Assembly (NCBI GenBank): GCA_029245955.1
Contig: JAQWOH010000061.1
Coordinates: forward strand, 1-36,398
Reading direction: 5' to 3'
DNA: 36,398 nucleotides
DNA from: Fuerstiella sp.
GTDB lineage: Bacteria; Planctomycetota; Planctomycetia; Planctomycetales; Planctomycetaceae
Below, one piece after another: positions 19,001 to 27,959 of this stretch; within the stretch, counting starts at the first letter, position 1, and each line of letters begins with the position of its first letter. The position numbers and the translations under genes are program-made. The notes beneath the pieces were generated by a model, which was given only the letters and a program-made list of their open reading frames with translations, made no database searches and was not told the origin of the DNA.

Positions 19001-20249
19001 CGGTCACGTTGCCAGGGTTTGCTGTGAATCCAAAACTGCGTGTCACTCCGGGAGCCACGATACCGTTCCAGCCAGCGTCCCGAACAGTGTAATGGTCACC
19101 AATGTGACTGAGGAGTTCCGCATTCCAGATTGCAGTCAGATCGCGCCCGAAGTCAAATTCCAGCGTCCATTCCGACCAGGCCGTCTCGCCACGGTTTGTC
19201 AGTCGGATTTCACCATTGAAACCACTGCCCCAGTCGCTGGTCACGAGAAACTCGATTTCCACACAATCGTGCGGGGGGTCTGTCTGAGACTGATCATCGT
19301 TCAATATGGTTGCCTGACCGGTCAGGTCACCCGGAACAGCCCCTGTGACGTTCTGCAGGTCTACAAAAAACAGCTCATCCTGCTCAACATCTGTGTCTCC
19401 GATAATCTCCACAGGCACACTCAGTTGGGTTTCACCGGGATCAAACGTGAACTGCTGCGACGTCCCCAGATAGTCGCTGCTCCCTGTTGCCGAATCATCA
19501 CGCCATACAGCGGTGCCTGTCACTGGCGCAGCGGCAGCCTCGGATAACGTGACCGTGAAGACTGCGGTCGTGTTCCCCGAGTCGCCTTCACTGACCTCGA
19601 CATCATTGACGAAGATTTCCGGAGTTACCGGTTCCGACGGCCCGTCGCCCGTGGATTCGCCATTCAATCGGAAATTCTGTGGTTCGGAGACGGCCCCGTT
19701 CCGAACACCCAGGTAGCCCAGTGACACGGTCTCTCCCGGCGAAATTGTGCCGTCCCACGCCGGATGCTGTACCGCATAATGCTCCCCATCTACCGACTGC
19801 ACCTCCGCGTTCCAGATCGAACTGATCGTGTGCGGATAGTCAAATTCCAGAACCCAGTCTTCATACGTGTTCGGCGTATTATTTTCAATCGTCAACTCAG
19901 CCTGATAACCGCTGTTCCATTCCGAAATTACGGCATAAGCGACCTGCACTGACAGCACGAGCCTCTGTTCGAGAGATTCCAGACCGGCGGACTTCCAGGT
20001 ACCACTCCGCTTCCCTGACCAGTTGCGAATCCGTTTTTGTTGGGTCAGCTGAGAATATAACTTGCGAACTTTTCTCAACAGAATCGCGCCAATTACTGAA
20101 GCATTGCTGTTCCCAGCGGAATCCACACGATCCGCGTCAACCTGCGACGGGAGCTGAGCCCGGCTCAACCCGGATTGCAGGCACGATCTTGTACTGTCAT
20201 ATTCCGAACCTGAGTGCCTCTCCGAATGAATCTGCATATCTCTACGCAT
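16059..20249 (-). CDS. Giant secreted glycosidase: CBM2, Calx-beta, CBM2, Calx-beta, GH18, GH5 nested in Calx-beta
   Basis: About 1396 residues from ATG 20249 (AAAGGA about 9 bases upstream; ATG 20258 is an alternative). Instead of a classic signal there is LESLEQRLVLS at 90-100, the planctomycete motif seen at the start of giant surface proteins. Domains: CBM2 (101-200), Calx-beta (209-321), CBM2 (328-430), Calx-beta (437-543), GH18 (556-841) with IDFDIEG (D668, D670, catalytic E672), and GH5 (880-1226) with DLHNEPHG (acid/base E1043) and ILLGEFGS (nucleophile E1164). CBM2 modules bind cellulose or chitin; GH18 hydrolyses chitin-type and GH5 cellulose-type beta-1,4 links. A Calx-beta start, LSISDVTAFEGD, sits just before GH5 and the rest of that fold (VFNFTVSLS...RNDD, 1250-1344) just after it. 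It leads a minus-strand run with the two genes that follow. Exact specificity is unknown. Confidence 0.9.
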   Translation of the reverse strand: MRRDMQIHSERHSGSEYDSTRSCLQSGLSRAQLPSQVDADRVDSAGNSNASVIGAILLRKVRKLYSQLTQQKRIRNWSGKRSGTWKSAGLESLEQRLVLSVQVAYAVISEWNSGYQAELTIENNTPNTYEDWVLEFDYPHTISSIWNAEVQSVDGEHYAVQHPAWDGTISPGETVSLGYLGVRNGAVSEPQNFRLNGESTGDGPSEPVTPEIFVNDVEVSEGDSGNTTAVFTVTLSEAAAAPVTGTAVWRDDSATGSSDYLGTSQQFTFDPGETQLSVPVEIIGDTDVEQDELFFVDLQNVTGAVPGDLTGQATILNDDQSQTDPPHDCVEIEFLVTSDWGSGFNGEIRLTNRGETAWSEWTLEFDFGRDLTAIWNAELLSHIGDHYTVRDAGWNGIVAPGVTRSFGFTANPGNVTVEPQNYRLNGSVACNGHGSRLSIDSISVTEGDTGLNAADFTVTLDQSSESTVTVDYSTSGGTATSDSDFQAASGTITFAPGTTSQTVTVMVHGDTTDEVNETFLVSLLNATGAVIAGSSGVGTIVDDDTSSDPPPSPTGDWPDQFFAPYVDFTGWPPFDLVQTAQDQDLDYYNLGFVVADPTTSQPSWGGYYTTESAYRLEEIEALRDMGGDVIVSFGGAANTELAVALTDVEVLTDAYQSVIDTYGLTMIDFDIEGAWVADRESIDRRSRAIDLLQERATQNGVDLEVFFTLPVLPEGLTHDGVYVLQSAIDAGVEIDGVNIMAMDYGRPGTDMGRAAIDAATSLHGQLDSLYDAAGSDRSDAALWKMVGVTPMIGVNDTGERFYTDDAEEVLTFAEQQNLRMLSMWSIQRDNQGVLDRLSNSSSGVPQSPYEFSQIFNGFTDSHSLSISDVTAFEGDPLQSSEPTFLHTEGNQVLDAQGNVVRIAGVSWFGMESDTFSPHGLWARNWQEMMDEMHMAGFNTIRLPYANQVFDSESTPAGIDFSLNPDLVGLSGLELIDRIVDYAEETGLRILLDHHRSDAGAGPNENGLWYQGEYGEEGWITDWVMLAERYAGRPTVIGADLHNEPHGQASWGTGDLSNDWRLAAERAGNAIQAVNPDWLLVVEGIQNYQDGSSYWWGGNLELAGEFPVRLDVDNRLVYSPHAYPESIYAQPWFDAGDYPQNLPSVWDRTWGYLFKENVAPILLGEFGSRLETASDVQWVDSVIGYLDGDFDLNGIRDLPEEQQGMGWTWWSWNPNSGDTGGILQDDWRTLNTEKVEKLESIQFEFPNSDHVDTVFNFTVSLSTASDEPVTVTYQTEGDTADPLSDFQASSGQLVFAPGEISQTISIIVFRDPDPEADETFYVDLSSAVGARLADDRGTGTVRNDDNSLPTGSSSLSTSSISVLSELETPSSASDVFPEGMVGLDLFFSRRNELLDAV

Positions 20250-21875
20250 AACGACCATCCTTTCGTTCTCTGAAACGCAATCATCGGTCTCCCGTTTCCG
20301 GACCTCCCGGAAACGACTACACACAATTCTGTGCCTGACATTGAACAGACAGCAGTATGCGTAAGAGGATGTACTTTGACGGCCCCGTGACCAGGCCAGC
20401 CGACGGCTGATTAAGATCAGGCCCCGGTTGGACATCAGCAATCTGGAAACTCATCATCGCTGTGCAACATGGTGCAGAAACACCTGGAAGATCACGTCTT
20501 TGACGATGTTGATATCACTCTGTATTTTCATACCGGGCTGTGCCGCAGAACGACAGCCGCTATCGGTCTGCCGCAGGACTGCACAAACCATCTGTCCAAT
20601 ATTCTCGTGACACCGTCACAGAAGTTGCGTGAATTCTTGACAATATTCTGACGAACAGGATGACCACATACATATGCACCCAAGGCTGTCAGGTTTCATC
20701 TGCCAGGGCCCCGCAGAACTGGCATTTCTTTCTGTATACCGTTGACGTGTCCCGCCCCCGCAGAAGGTGTCAGTTCCGAGGCGCCCAGGGCTCAATGCAC
20801 AGACCGAGCCCTGCCTCATCCAGCCGATCCTCATGGCTCCGATTTGTCCATTGGAATTTTGGCGACGCCGGTATCAGGAAGTATTCCTTTCCGGGTACAG
20901 CGAAACTCGCCGCGCGGGCCGTGTCCGAAATTGCGAGGTAACCGTTGGCCGGACGTTTGTGGCATGTGATGGTGGCCGCGCCGAAAGCCTTCTTCTCATA
21001 TCGAGCCACGGTGCCGATGTTTCCATCGGCGATGCTTTGTTCCTTGTTGCATTCACCAACCGAGTTCAGGTGGCCCCGTTGGAGAATAACGCGCCTATGA
21101 ATAATCGTGCCCTGGTATCGGGTGAGTTGCAGAAAGGGGGGAACGCTCGGCAGAGTTGTCCAGAGCCTGACATTCCATTGCCACTTTAGCGGGACTGCCT
21201 TCCAGCGGAATCAGCAAGGCAGTCCTTCACGACCAACAGCTGCCAGCGGACTGACGTCATCCGGCCGCGGTTTCCGAACCAGTATCGCGACGTCGTTGCG
21301 GGATCACAGACAGCGTGATAACAGCTAGCGACGTTGGGCGGGATCGTATCCGTGTCGACGACCGTATTGGTTCTGACCACAGCGTTGAAAAGTAAAAGGT
21401 AGTCAACCTGGATTCTGCAACGATACAGTTGCCATGCCGCTTCGATCGCGGCAGCAACGCCTCGGCGACAGCCGCTCAGAAAGACATCTGGCACAACGGG
21501 TCACGTTGGCAGGAACTCTCATCCCACTCTTTGGATGCGGAGACCAGACCTGCGAATCTGCTCCGAAATTTCAGGACGCAGATGGCATCCGAGAAAGGGC
21601 CTGTTCCATCGACTCGGGCGAAAATGAGCATTGTGTACCCTCTCGAGCGGGTCGGGGATGTTGTCTAAGTGATTACCGGCGTTGTGCTCATAAGCTGTTC
21701 TGGGGCACATTTCAGCGAGGTCGCGCGAAAAATGGAAAGTCAACCCAATTCCGTCCAGACCGTGCGGCAAGTGGGCGATCGTAGTCGCCACCGCGGTGTA
21801 GAATGTGTGCAGCAATGGCAGGAACGGTGACGTAAACGACGTTTGGTCGTCTACTTTTCCCAAGGCCTCCAAAGA
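20250..21875. other. Gene-poor decayed region upstream of the GH18/GH5 gene
   Basis: About 1.6 kb without an intact gene. On the minus strand a frame is open without a start from about 21188 to 20770 (~140 codons, including GNIGTVARYEKKAFGAATI and RPANGYLAISDTARAASFAV). Its composition looks protein-like, but I recognise no family. A + strand frame near 20503-20610 has a lipobox-like ISLCIFIPGC but no other support. The promoter of the GH18/GH5 gene should lie in 20250-20500; I could not pick convincing -35/-10 boxes. Confidence 0.4.
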
Positions 21876-22210
21876 TCACGCCAGGATCTCTCGGATCGGT
21901 TGCCCATACTCCATCTCCAGGCGTTTGCGTCCGGGCACCGCGAGCCGACGCGGGTCCAGGCCGAGTTGATGCATCAGAGTCGCATGGATGTCCGTGACGC
22001 AGCGTCTGTCTTACACGGCGTGAAATCCCCAGTTCGTCAGTCCTGCCATGGACATGAATGGCTTTGATTCCACTTTCTGCCATCAGGACCCTGCGGGCCG
22101 GGCGTTCTGCCAAACTCCGTCGCCCACACCACCAGAGTCTCGTCTAAGAATCCGCGTTGCCTGAGATCTTTTGACATTCCCGCGATCAGTTGATCCGTGG
22201 CGCGGTTCAT
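21876..22210 (-). pseudogene. DUF1501 C-terminal remnant
   Basis: Read on the minus strand in three frames. From ATG 22210 comes MNRATDQLIAGMSKDLRQRG and then LDETLVVWATEFGRTPGPQG, matching the LxxxGLLDxTLVxWGGEFGRTP block of DUF1501 proteins. A second frame gives GIKAIHVHGRTDELGI. A third gives VTDIHATLMHQLGLDPRRLA and ends PIREILA at the stop (21876-21878), the standard DUF1501 C-terminus. At least two frameshifts separate these pieces, and the first three quarters of the protein are missing. It lies 17 bases beyond the stop of the intact DUF1559 gene. Together with the DUF1553 remnant at 23471-23764 it marks a former PSD1-DUF1501 locus. Confidence 0.85.
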
Positions 22211-22227
22211 TTTCAGACCTGCTGTTT

Positions 22228-23169
<942 letters not shown>

Positions 23170-23470
23170 ACCACACCTCCACTCAGAATAGAGTCAGAAG
23201 ACAGCACGACAAGGTGGCCAGCCTGCTGCATCCGGTACGCCCCCCGGGACCGCAACTGACCGCCCCAAAAACACATCGCTACAACTGCACGAATGTCCCG
23301 GAGCCAATATGCAGCGTAACCTCGAAGGCGGGACACGTACAGAACGTCTTGTTCAGAATTCGGGATGTTCAAGTGTTTGGCACATTTAACGGTTCTGACC
23401 ATTCCTCAGCGTGCTTTGCGTCTTTTTTCCGTGGTCAAACCTCCCGGATGACTGGATCGACCTTCATGTT

Positions 23471-23764
23471 TCACTCACGATTCTCTGCCTTCGAGCTCAT
23501 CGCATATGCGTGAGACATCACGATCAGGCGATGAATATGCTTCATGCTCCAATCGTTCGTTATGAACTCAACCGCCAGTTCTTCCAGTAAATCCTGCTGC
23601 AGGGGCGGCTCAGTGCGAAGTCAGACACATTTTCCACTAAGGGGAACCAAAGTCGCGCATCCAGACGTGATTCACGGCAACGCGAGCGGTCAGTGGGTTC
23701 GTGCGGTCCACAGCCCATTTCGCAAAAGCCAATCTCCGCCCGGATCTGGTACTCGGACATTCCT
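23471..23764 (-). pseudogene. DUF1553 C-terminal remnant (PSD1-type)
   Basis: Minus-strand pieces in three frames: PSTRSGRRLAFAKWAVD with RTNPLTARVAVNHVWMRDFG, then LVENVSDFAL, then LQQDLLEELAVEFITNDWSM and KHIHRLIVMSHAYAMSSKAE up to a stop at 23471-23473. This is the typical DUF1553 order (NPLTARVxVNRxWxxxFG, LVxxxxDFG, LLDxLAxEFxxxxWxxKxLxRLIxxSxAY). The DUF1549 and cytochrome-like parts that should lie upstream (toward 24500) cannot be recognised. It is a multiply frameshifted fragment, non-functional, about 300 bases upstream of the DUF1559 gene. Confidence 0.85.
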
Positions 23765-24587
23765 TTCCCAGGGAAGGGGATTTTTTTCGCACCGCCTCGG
23801 GCTTGAACCAATGCCGACTTGTTCTTTTCAGCTGTGACCGAGCTTTGTCGACAATCCGTTCAGTGAGTCGCTTCGTTTTCAGCTTCCAGCATTCCGTACT
23901 ACAAACGATCCACCGCGTGCCGAAGCCGGATCATCAGCCGCTGGTCGATCTGTTGGCTGATGAGTTGAAACAACTTTGTTTTCTTGTTCGCCATCGCCTC
24001 GAGACAACTCTTGTGTCAAAAATGTCCCAGGAACCAACTTTTTCACATTGCACGTGGAGAGCACTTTGACATCGATCTCCTCCTCTGCACTTTCTCATCT
24101 TGGCGAGACTGTTGGAACCTGAGCCGATGACGTTTGTCACATGGTATTCACCACGAACTTTTCGCCAAACCCGCGAGGCATACGACGGCGGCTCCCATTG
24201 ATGCGAACACCTGCCCCGGTAATCGTGCCCGTTTCTAACCCGGACCCGGCGTGAAGTTCATTGCTGACAACACGGCTTCCGGCGCTGGTGGAAGTTAATC
24301 CAGTGAACCGTCATGGACGAACCACATTGTAATGATGTCACAGCCCAACGCGCAGGCGATTTGACCTAGCCACGCAGGTTAAATGGGGAAGTTGTTTTTG
24401 AATCATCCGCACGCGCACAGGCGAATCAACGTCGACCGCCCCGCCTGTGTCGCCGATCCAGTGGTTGCTGCCCGCGTCCCGTATCTCTACCTTGCGACCT
24501 CTTCGCGATTGCCGCCGTCCGACATGAGTTGCTGGCGGTTGGTGGTGCAATCTATACTGGACGCTGAACTACAGGAGGCGTATTCCC
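23765..24587. other. Decayed intergenic region
   Basis: About 820 bases upstream of the PQQ-propeller gene. Minus-strand frames hold short protein-like pieces (for example MANKKTKLFQLISQQIDQRL near 23985-23926), but none has family support. The Shine-Dalgarno of the next gene, AGGAGG, lies at about 24573-24578. Confidence 0.4.
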
Positions 24588-27551
24588 ATGCACAGACTCA
24601 CGCGTTATTCCACTGTTACACTATCTGGGCTATTGTCGTTCGCCAGCATCGCGGCAGCTGAGAATTGGCCCACCTGGCGACATGACGCCGGCCGCACGAA
24701 TATCACAGCCGAGAAGATTCCCGCGCCGCTACATCTGCAATGGACGCGGCAACTTCCACCGGTTACACCCGCTTTCCGCAAGTCCCGGCTTCAATTTGAC
24801 CAGGGTTACGAGCCGATCGTTATGGGCGACACCGTATACGTGTCGCTGCCGCATATCGATGCGGTTATCGCCTATGCGGTCGAGACCGGGAAAGAGAAGT
24901 GGCGCTTCTATACAGCCGGTCCCGTGCGTCTGGCACCGGTTGCGTGGCGCAACAAGCTCTACTTCGGATCGGACGATGGACATCTGTACTGCTTGAACGC
25001 GTCCGACGGTGCGCTGCAATGGAAGTTTCGCGCCGTCCCTTCAGCTCGGAAACTCCTGGGCAATGGCCGGTTGATTTCTGTCTGGCCGATTCGCGGTGGA
25101 CCGGTGCTGGCCGACGAAACCGTATATTTTGCTGCCGGAGTTTGGCCGCTGGAAGGTGTTTTTGTCTACGCGCTCGACGCCCAGTCGGGCCAGGTCGAAT
25201 GGCTCAACGATCGCTGCGGAACGCTGTATGGCAAGCAACCGCATGCGGGTGCCGAAGCGTTGGGGGGGCTTTCCCCGCAAGGATACCTGTTGATCAATGG
25301 AGATGAATTGCTCGTCCCCTGTGGTGCGGCGCGACCGGCCACTTTCAATCGCCATAGCGGCGAACTGCTCGATTTCACACTCCCGACCGAAGGGACCGTT
25401 CCCGGCGGCTGGTTCGTGCGGATGGACCCTCAACTTGCCCGCGATATTCGTCGCGGCAAGATTGAGTTCGACAGTGTCGTCAATCGCGATCAGCATGAAG
25501 GTGGACTGCGCACGGGCAAAGGAGTCGCCGGATCGCGGACACAGGTTATGCTCGGCGGCAGTCTGTTGAAATATGCCAGTGGAGTGAACGGGGTCGACGG
25601 CGACATTCATAGCGTCGTCGCCGCCAACGGTCGGCTGTTCGTCACGACGCGCGACGGAACGATTTATTGTTTTGGCGATACCGAGGTTTCACCGACCTTT
25701 CACCTTACACAACCTGCCTTGAAGCCGCACGTCGACGAGGCGCTGGCGTCAACCATCGCTCACCTGCGCACGCTAACCTCCGTCCGCGACGGCTACGCGC
25801 TTGTGCTTGGCACGCGCGATGGCCGGTTGGCCGAGCAACTGGCTGCCACGACGAATTTCCACGTCATTGCGTTAGCCCCCATTGAATCCGATGCCGAATC
25901 ATTACGGCGACGTATCCTTGACCCCGCAGCGCCGGCCGGCCGACTGTCGATCGTGGCGGGTGAGCTCGAGGAAGTCGCGTTTCCTCAGTATCTGGCGGAT
26001 CTGATTGTGGCAGAGGATTGGGGCGCGACCCGGCTTAAAACGGGCGCGGACTTCTTGCTGACGCTGTATGAACGACTTAAGCCGTACGGAGGCGTCGCCT
26101 GCCTCGCCGTAGAACCGACGCGCGACGAGGAAATTCACGCGTGGCTCCGCGCCGCCGGGCATAGCGAAGCCCGGATTGAACGCCGTGGCGACCTCCTGCT
26201 CATCCGCCGAGCGGGCGCGTTGCCAGGTGCGGTCGATTATACAAAAGACTGGAGCGCGCCCGACGCCCGTGTCCGGGCTCCTTTGGGAATCTTGTGGTTC
26301 GACGATTCCCTGACGCACTTCAAGCGCGCCCCGCAACCGAGCATTGTGGGCGGTGTCATGATTTCGCAGGACAAAGACTGGCAAGGCAAAGTCGAGCGGA
26401 TGGGGCCCGTCAACCATCTGCATCGAGACGGGACCGGGCGGTTCCGCCTGCTTAATGAAACCTTCATGGACGTCTATACCGGTCGCGTCCTGTCGCGCGA
26501 CGAAGCCGAGTCGCGGTTAGAACGAGCACCCAAAACGCGCGGCGCCGACTTTCGCCCTCCGTATCAATATCGTCCGCCATATGTCGAAGCACACCTGCAG
26601 GAACTGCAGTCCAGGGGAGAGAAACCGAAGTCCTATCCTTTCCTGAGGCAGGCAGACAAGGGCCAGATGACCAATCCGCTGACTGGTGTCGTCGAGCCGC
26701 GATGCTATGTCAAAAGTTATGGCTGCGACGGCGGTGTCGACTACGGCCACTTAATCACGATGCGTTCGGCGTGTCCCGCCTTCTACGACAAAAGAATTGA
26801 AAGCGGCACCATTAGTATTGCCGGCCCACGCTCCGGTTGCACAAATAGCGTCATCCCGGCCAACGGTGTCTTGAACATGCCGTATTTCTACGAGGGCTGT
26901 ACTTGCAGCTACCCCTTGCCAACCGGCGCCGCGCTGATCAGTATGCCGCAGACATTCGAACAATGGACCGCCTGGGGCCAGAACGCTGCCGGTCCGATCG
27001 TGCGGATTGGCGTCAACCTGGGTGCGCCTGGCGACCGGATGACCCATGGCGGAACCTTGTTTCTCGACTACCCCAGCGTCGGCGGCCCTTCGCCCGAAAT
27101 AAAAATCCAAACGCAACCGGCGACTCTCGACTACTTTTATCACCATTCGTTGTTCACCCATGCGGGGCAAGGTTGGCCCTGGGTCTGTGCCTCTGGCGCA
27201 CAAGGCATAAAATCTTTGCGTCTGACGGAGCTGAAGTCCGGTAGCTATACCGTGCGGTTCTACTTTGTCGAACCACGACACACCGCAGCAGGGGCCCGCG
27301 TATTCGATGTCGCTCTGCAGGGGACACCTGTGCTAACGAACTTCGATATCTTCGTCGCGGCCCAGGGCAGGATGAAGTGCCTGGTCAAAGAATTCACCGA
27401 TGTCCAACTCGATGGCGAATGCACGCTATCCTTCACCGCGCACAAAGGCCGGAGCCTGCTCAGCGGCATCGAACTCGTATCGACGGGGCTACCGCTCGAC
27501 CCGCTGCCGGACAGGGTGTCAGATCGTCAGATTCGGTTTCCAGACGACTAG
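24588..27551 (+). CDS. PQQ-like beta-propeller with inserted methyltransferase-like domain and C-terminal malectin-like domain
   Basis: 987 residues from ATG 24588, with AGGAGG 10-15 bases upstream. A signal peptide (TVTLSGLLSFASIAAA) indicates export. Residues about 25-370 are PQQ/BamB-type propeller blades (VYVSLPHIDAVIAYAVETGK, NKLYFGSDDGHLYCLNASDG, GRLFVTTRDGTIYCF). Residues about 378-545 look like a class I SAM-methyltransferase fold (GYALVLGTRDGRLAEQLA, FHVIALAPIESDAESLRRRI, YLADLIVAEDW, LKPYGGVACLAVEP), but motif I lacks the usual GxGxG and the acidic residue ending strand 2 is replaced. Propeller-like sequence resumes (LGILWFDDS, ETFMDVYTGRVLS). The end (about 890-965) resembles malectin/CBM57 (YTVRFYFVEP, GARVFDVALQGTPVLTNFDI). 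It may bind carbohydrate outside the cell; catalysis is doubtful. It stands alone. Confidence 0.82.
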   Translation: MHRLTRYSTVTLSGLLSFASIAAAENWPTWRHDAGRTNITAEKIPAPLHLQWTRQLPPVTPAFRKSRLQFDQGYEPIVMGDTVYVSLPHIDAVIAYAVETGKEKWRFYTAGPVRLAPVAWRNKLYFGSDDGHLYCLNASDGALQWKFRAVPSARKLLGNGRLISVWPIRGGPVLADETVYFAAGVWPLEGVFVYALDAQSGQVEWLNDRCGTLYGKQPHAGAEALGGLSPQGYLLINGDELLVPCGAARPATFNRHSGELLDFTLPTEGTVPGGWFVRMDPQLARDIRRGKIEFDSVVNRDQHEGGLRTGKGVAGSRTQVMLGGSLLKYASGVNGVDGDIHSVVAANGRLFVTTRDGTIYCFGDTEVSPTFHLTQPALKPHVDEALASTIAHLRTLTSVRDGYALVLGTRDGRLAEQLAATTNFHVIALAPIESDAESLRRRILDPAAPAGRLSIVAGELEEVAFPQYLADLIVAEDWGATRLKTGADFLLTLYERLKPYGGVACLAVEPTRDEEIHAWLRAAGHSEARIERRGDLLLIRRAGALPGAVDYTKDWSAPDARVRAPLGILWFDDSLTHFKRAPQPSIVGGVMISQDKDWQGKVERMGPVNHLHRDGTGRFRLLNETFMDVYTGRVLSRDEAESRLERAPKTRGADFRPPYQYRPPYVEAHLQELQSRGEKPKSYPFLRQADKGQMTNPLTGVVEPRCYVKSYGCDGGVDYGHLITMRSACPAFYDKRIESGTISIAGPRSGCTNSVIPANGVLNMPYFYEGCTCSYPLPTGAALISMPQTFEQWTAWGQNAAGPIVRIGVNLGAPGDRMTHGGTLFLDYPSVGGPSPEIKIQTQPATLDYFYHHSLFTHAGQGWPWVCASGAQGIKSLRLTELKSGSYTVRFYFVEPRHTAAGARVFDVALQGTPVLTNFDIFVAAQGRMKCLVKEFTDVQLDGECTLSFTAHKGRSLLSGIELVSTGLPLDPLPDRVSDRQIRFPDD

Positions 27552-27959
27552 CCGATTTCGTTCGCGATCATCTGGCGTTTTTCACTTTACTCGCCAATGA
27601 GGTGCAGAAGACAACGAACCGCCGCTGCGACCCCGCTTTCTTTGACGTACGACGGACTGCGATCCGGTCGATATTGCTCACCGTTCCTACAGTCGCTGCC
27701 GGACGAGATACCGGTGCTGACCACCTCAATTTCTGGGCGCACGTTCTCGCCGGGTGTCGCGCCCGCTGTTAACCGGTTCAAAAACTGAATCAACGACTCC
27801 GTCACGTTTTGTCAGAAAATACACTGAGCAATTCCGAACGGGGCAGATATAAGGCCTTCAATCTCTATACTCTGCCTTTGCTTGCGGTGGTTTTCGTCGA
27901 ATCGGCGGACCTCCGGCTAAATCGGTCTCAAGACTCCCGCCACTCGTCTCCACAACCTC
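27552..27959. other. Intergenic, one unassigned minus-strand frame
   Basis: About 408 bases. A minus-strand frame, 27805 to 27587 (72 codons; MTESLIQFLNRLTAGATPGE at its start), could be a gene fragment but matches nothing I recognise. The + strand upstream of 27960 should hold the promoter of the STAS/ABC operon. A TATAAG at 27849-27854 is a possible -10-like element without a matching -35. Confidence 0.35.

Noticed and set aside
20503..20610. Short + strand frame with lipobox-like ISLCIFIPGC
   Set aside because: Only 35 codons, Cys-rich out-of-character C-terminus, no ribosome site and no neighbour support.
27885..27925. GAATCGGCGGACC upstream of the STAS gene as a further IS-end copy
   Set aside because: Only about 10 bases agree with the core and neither the hairpin nor the outer T-run is present.
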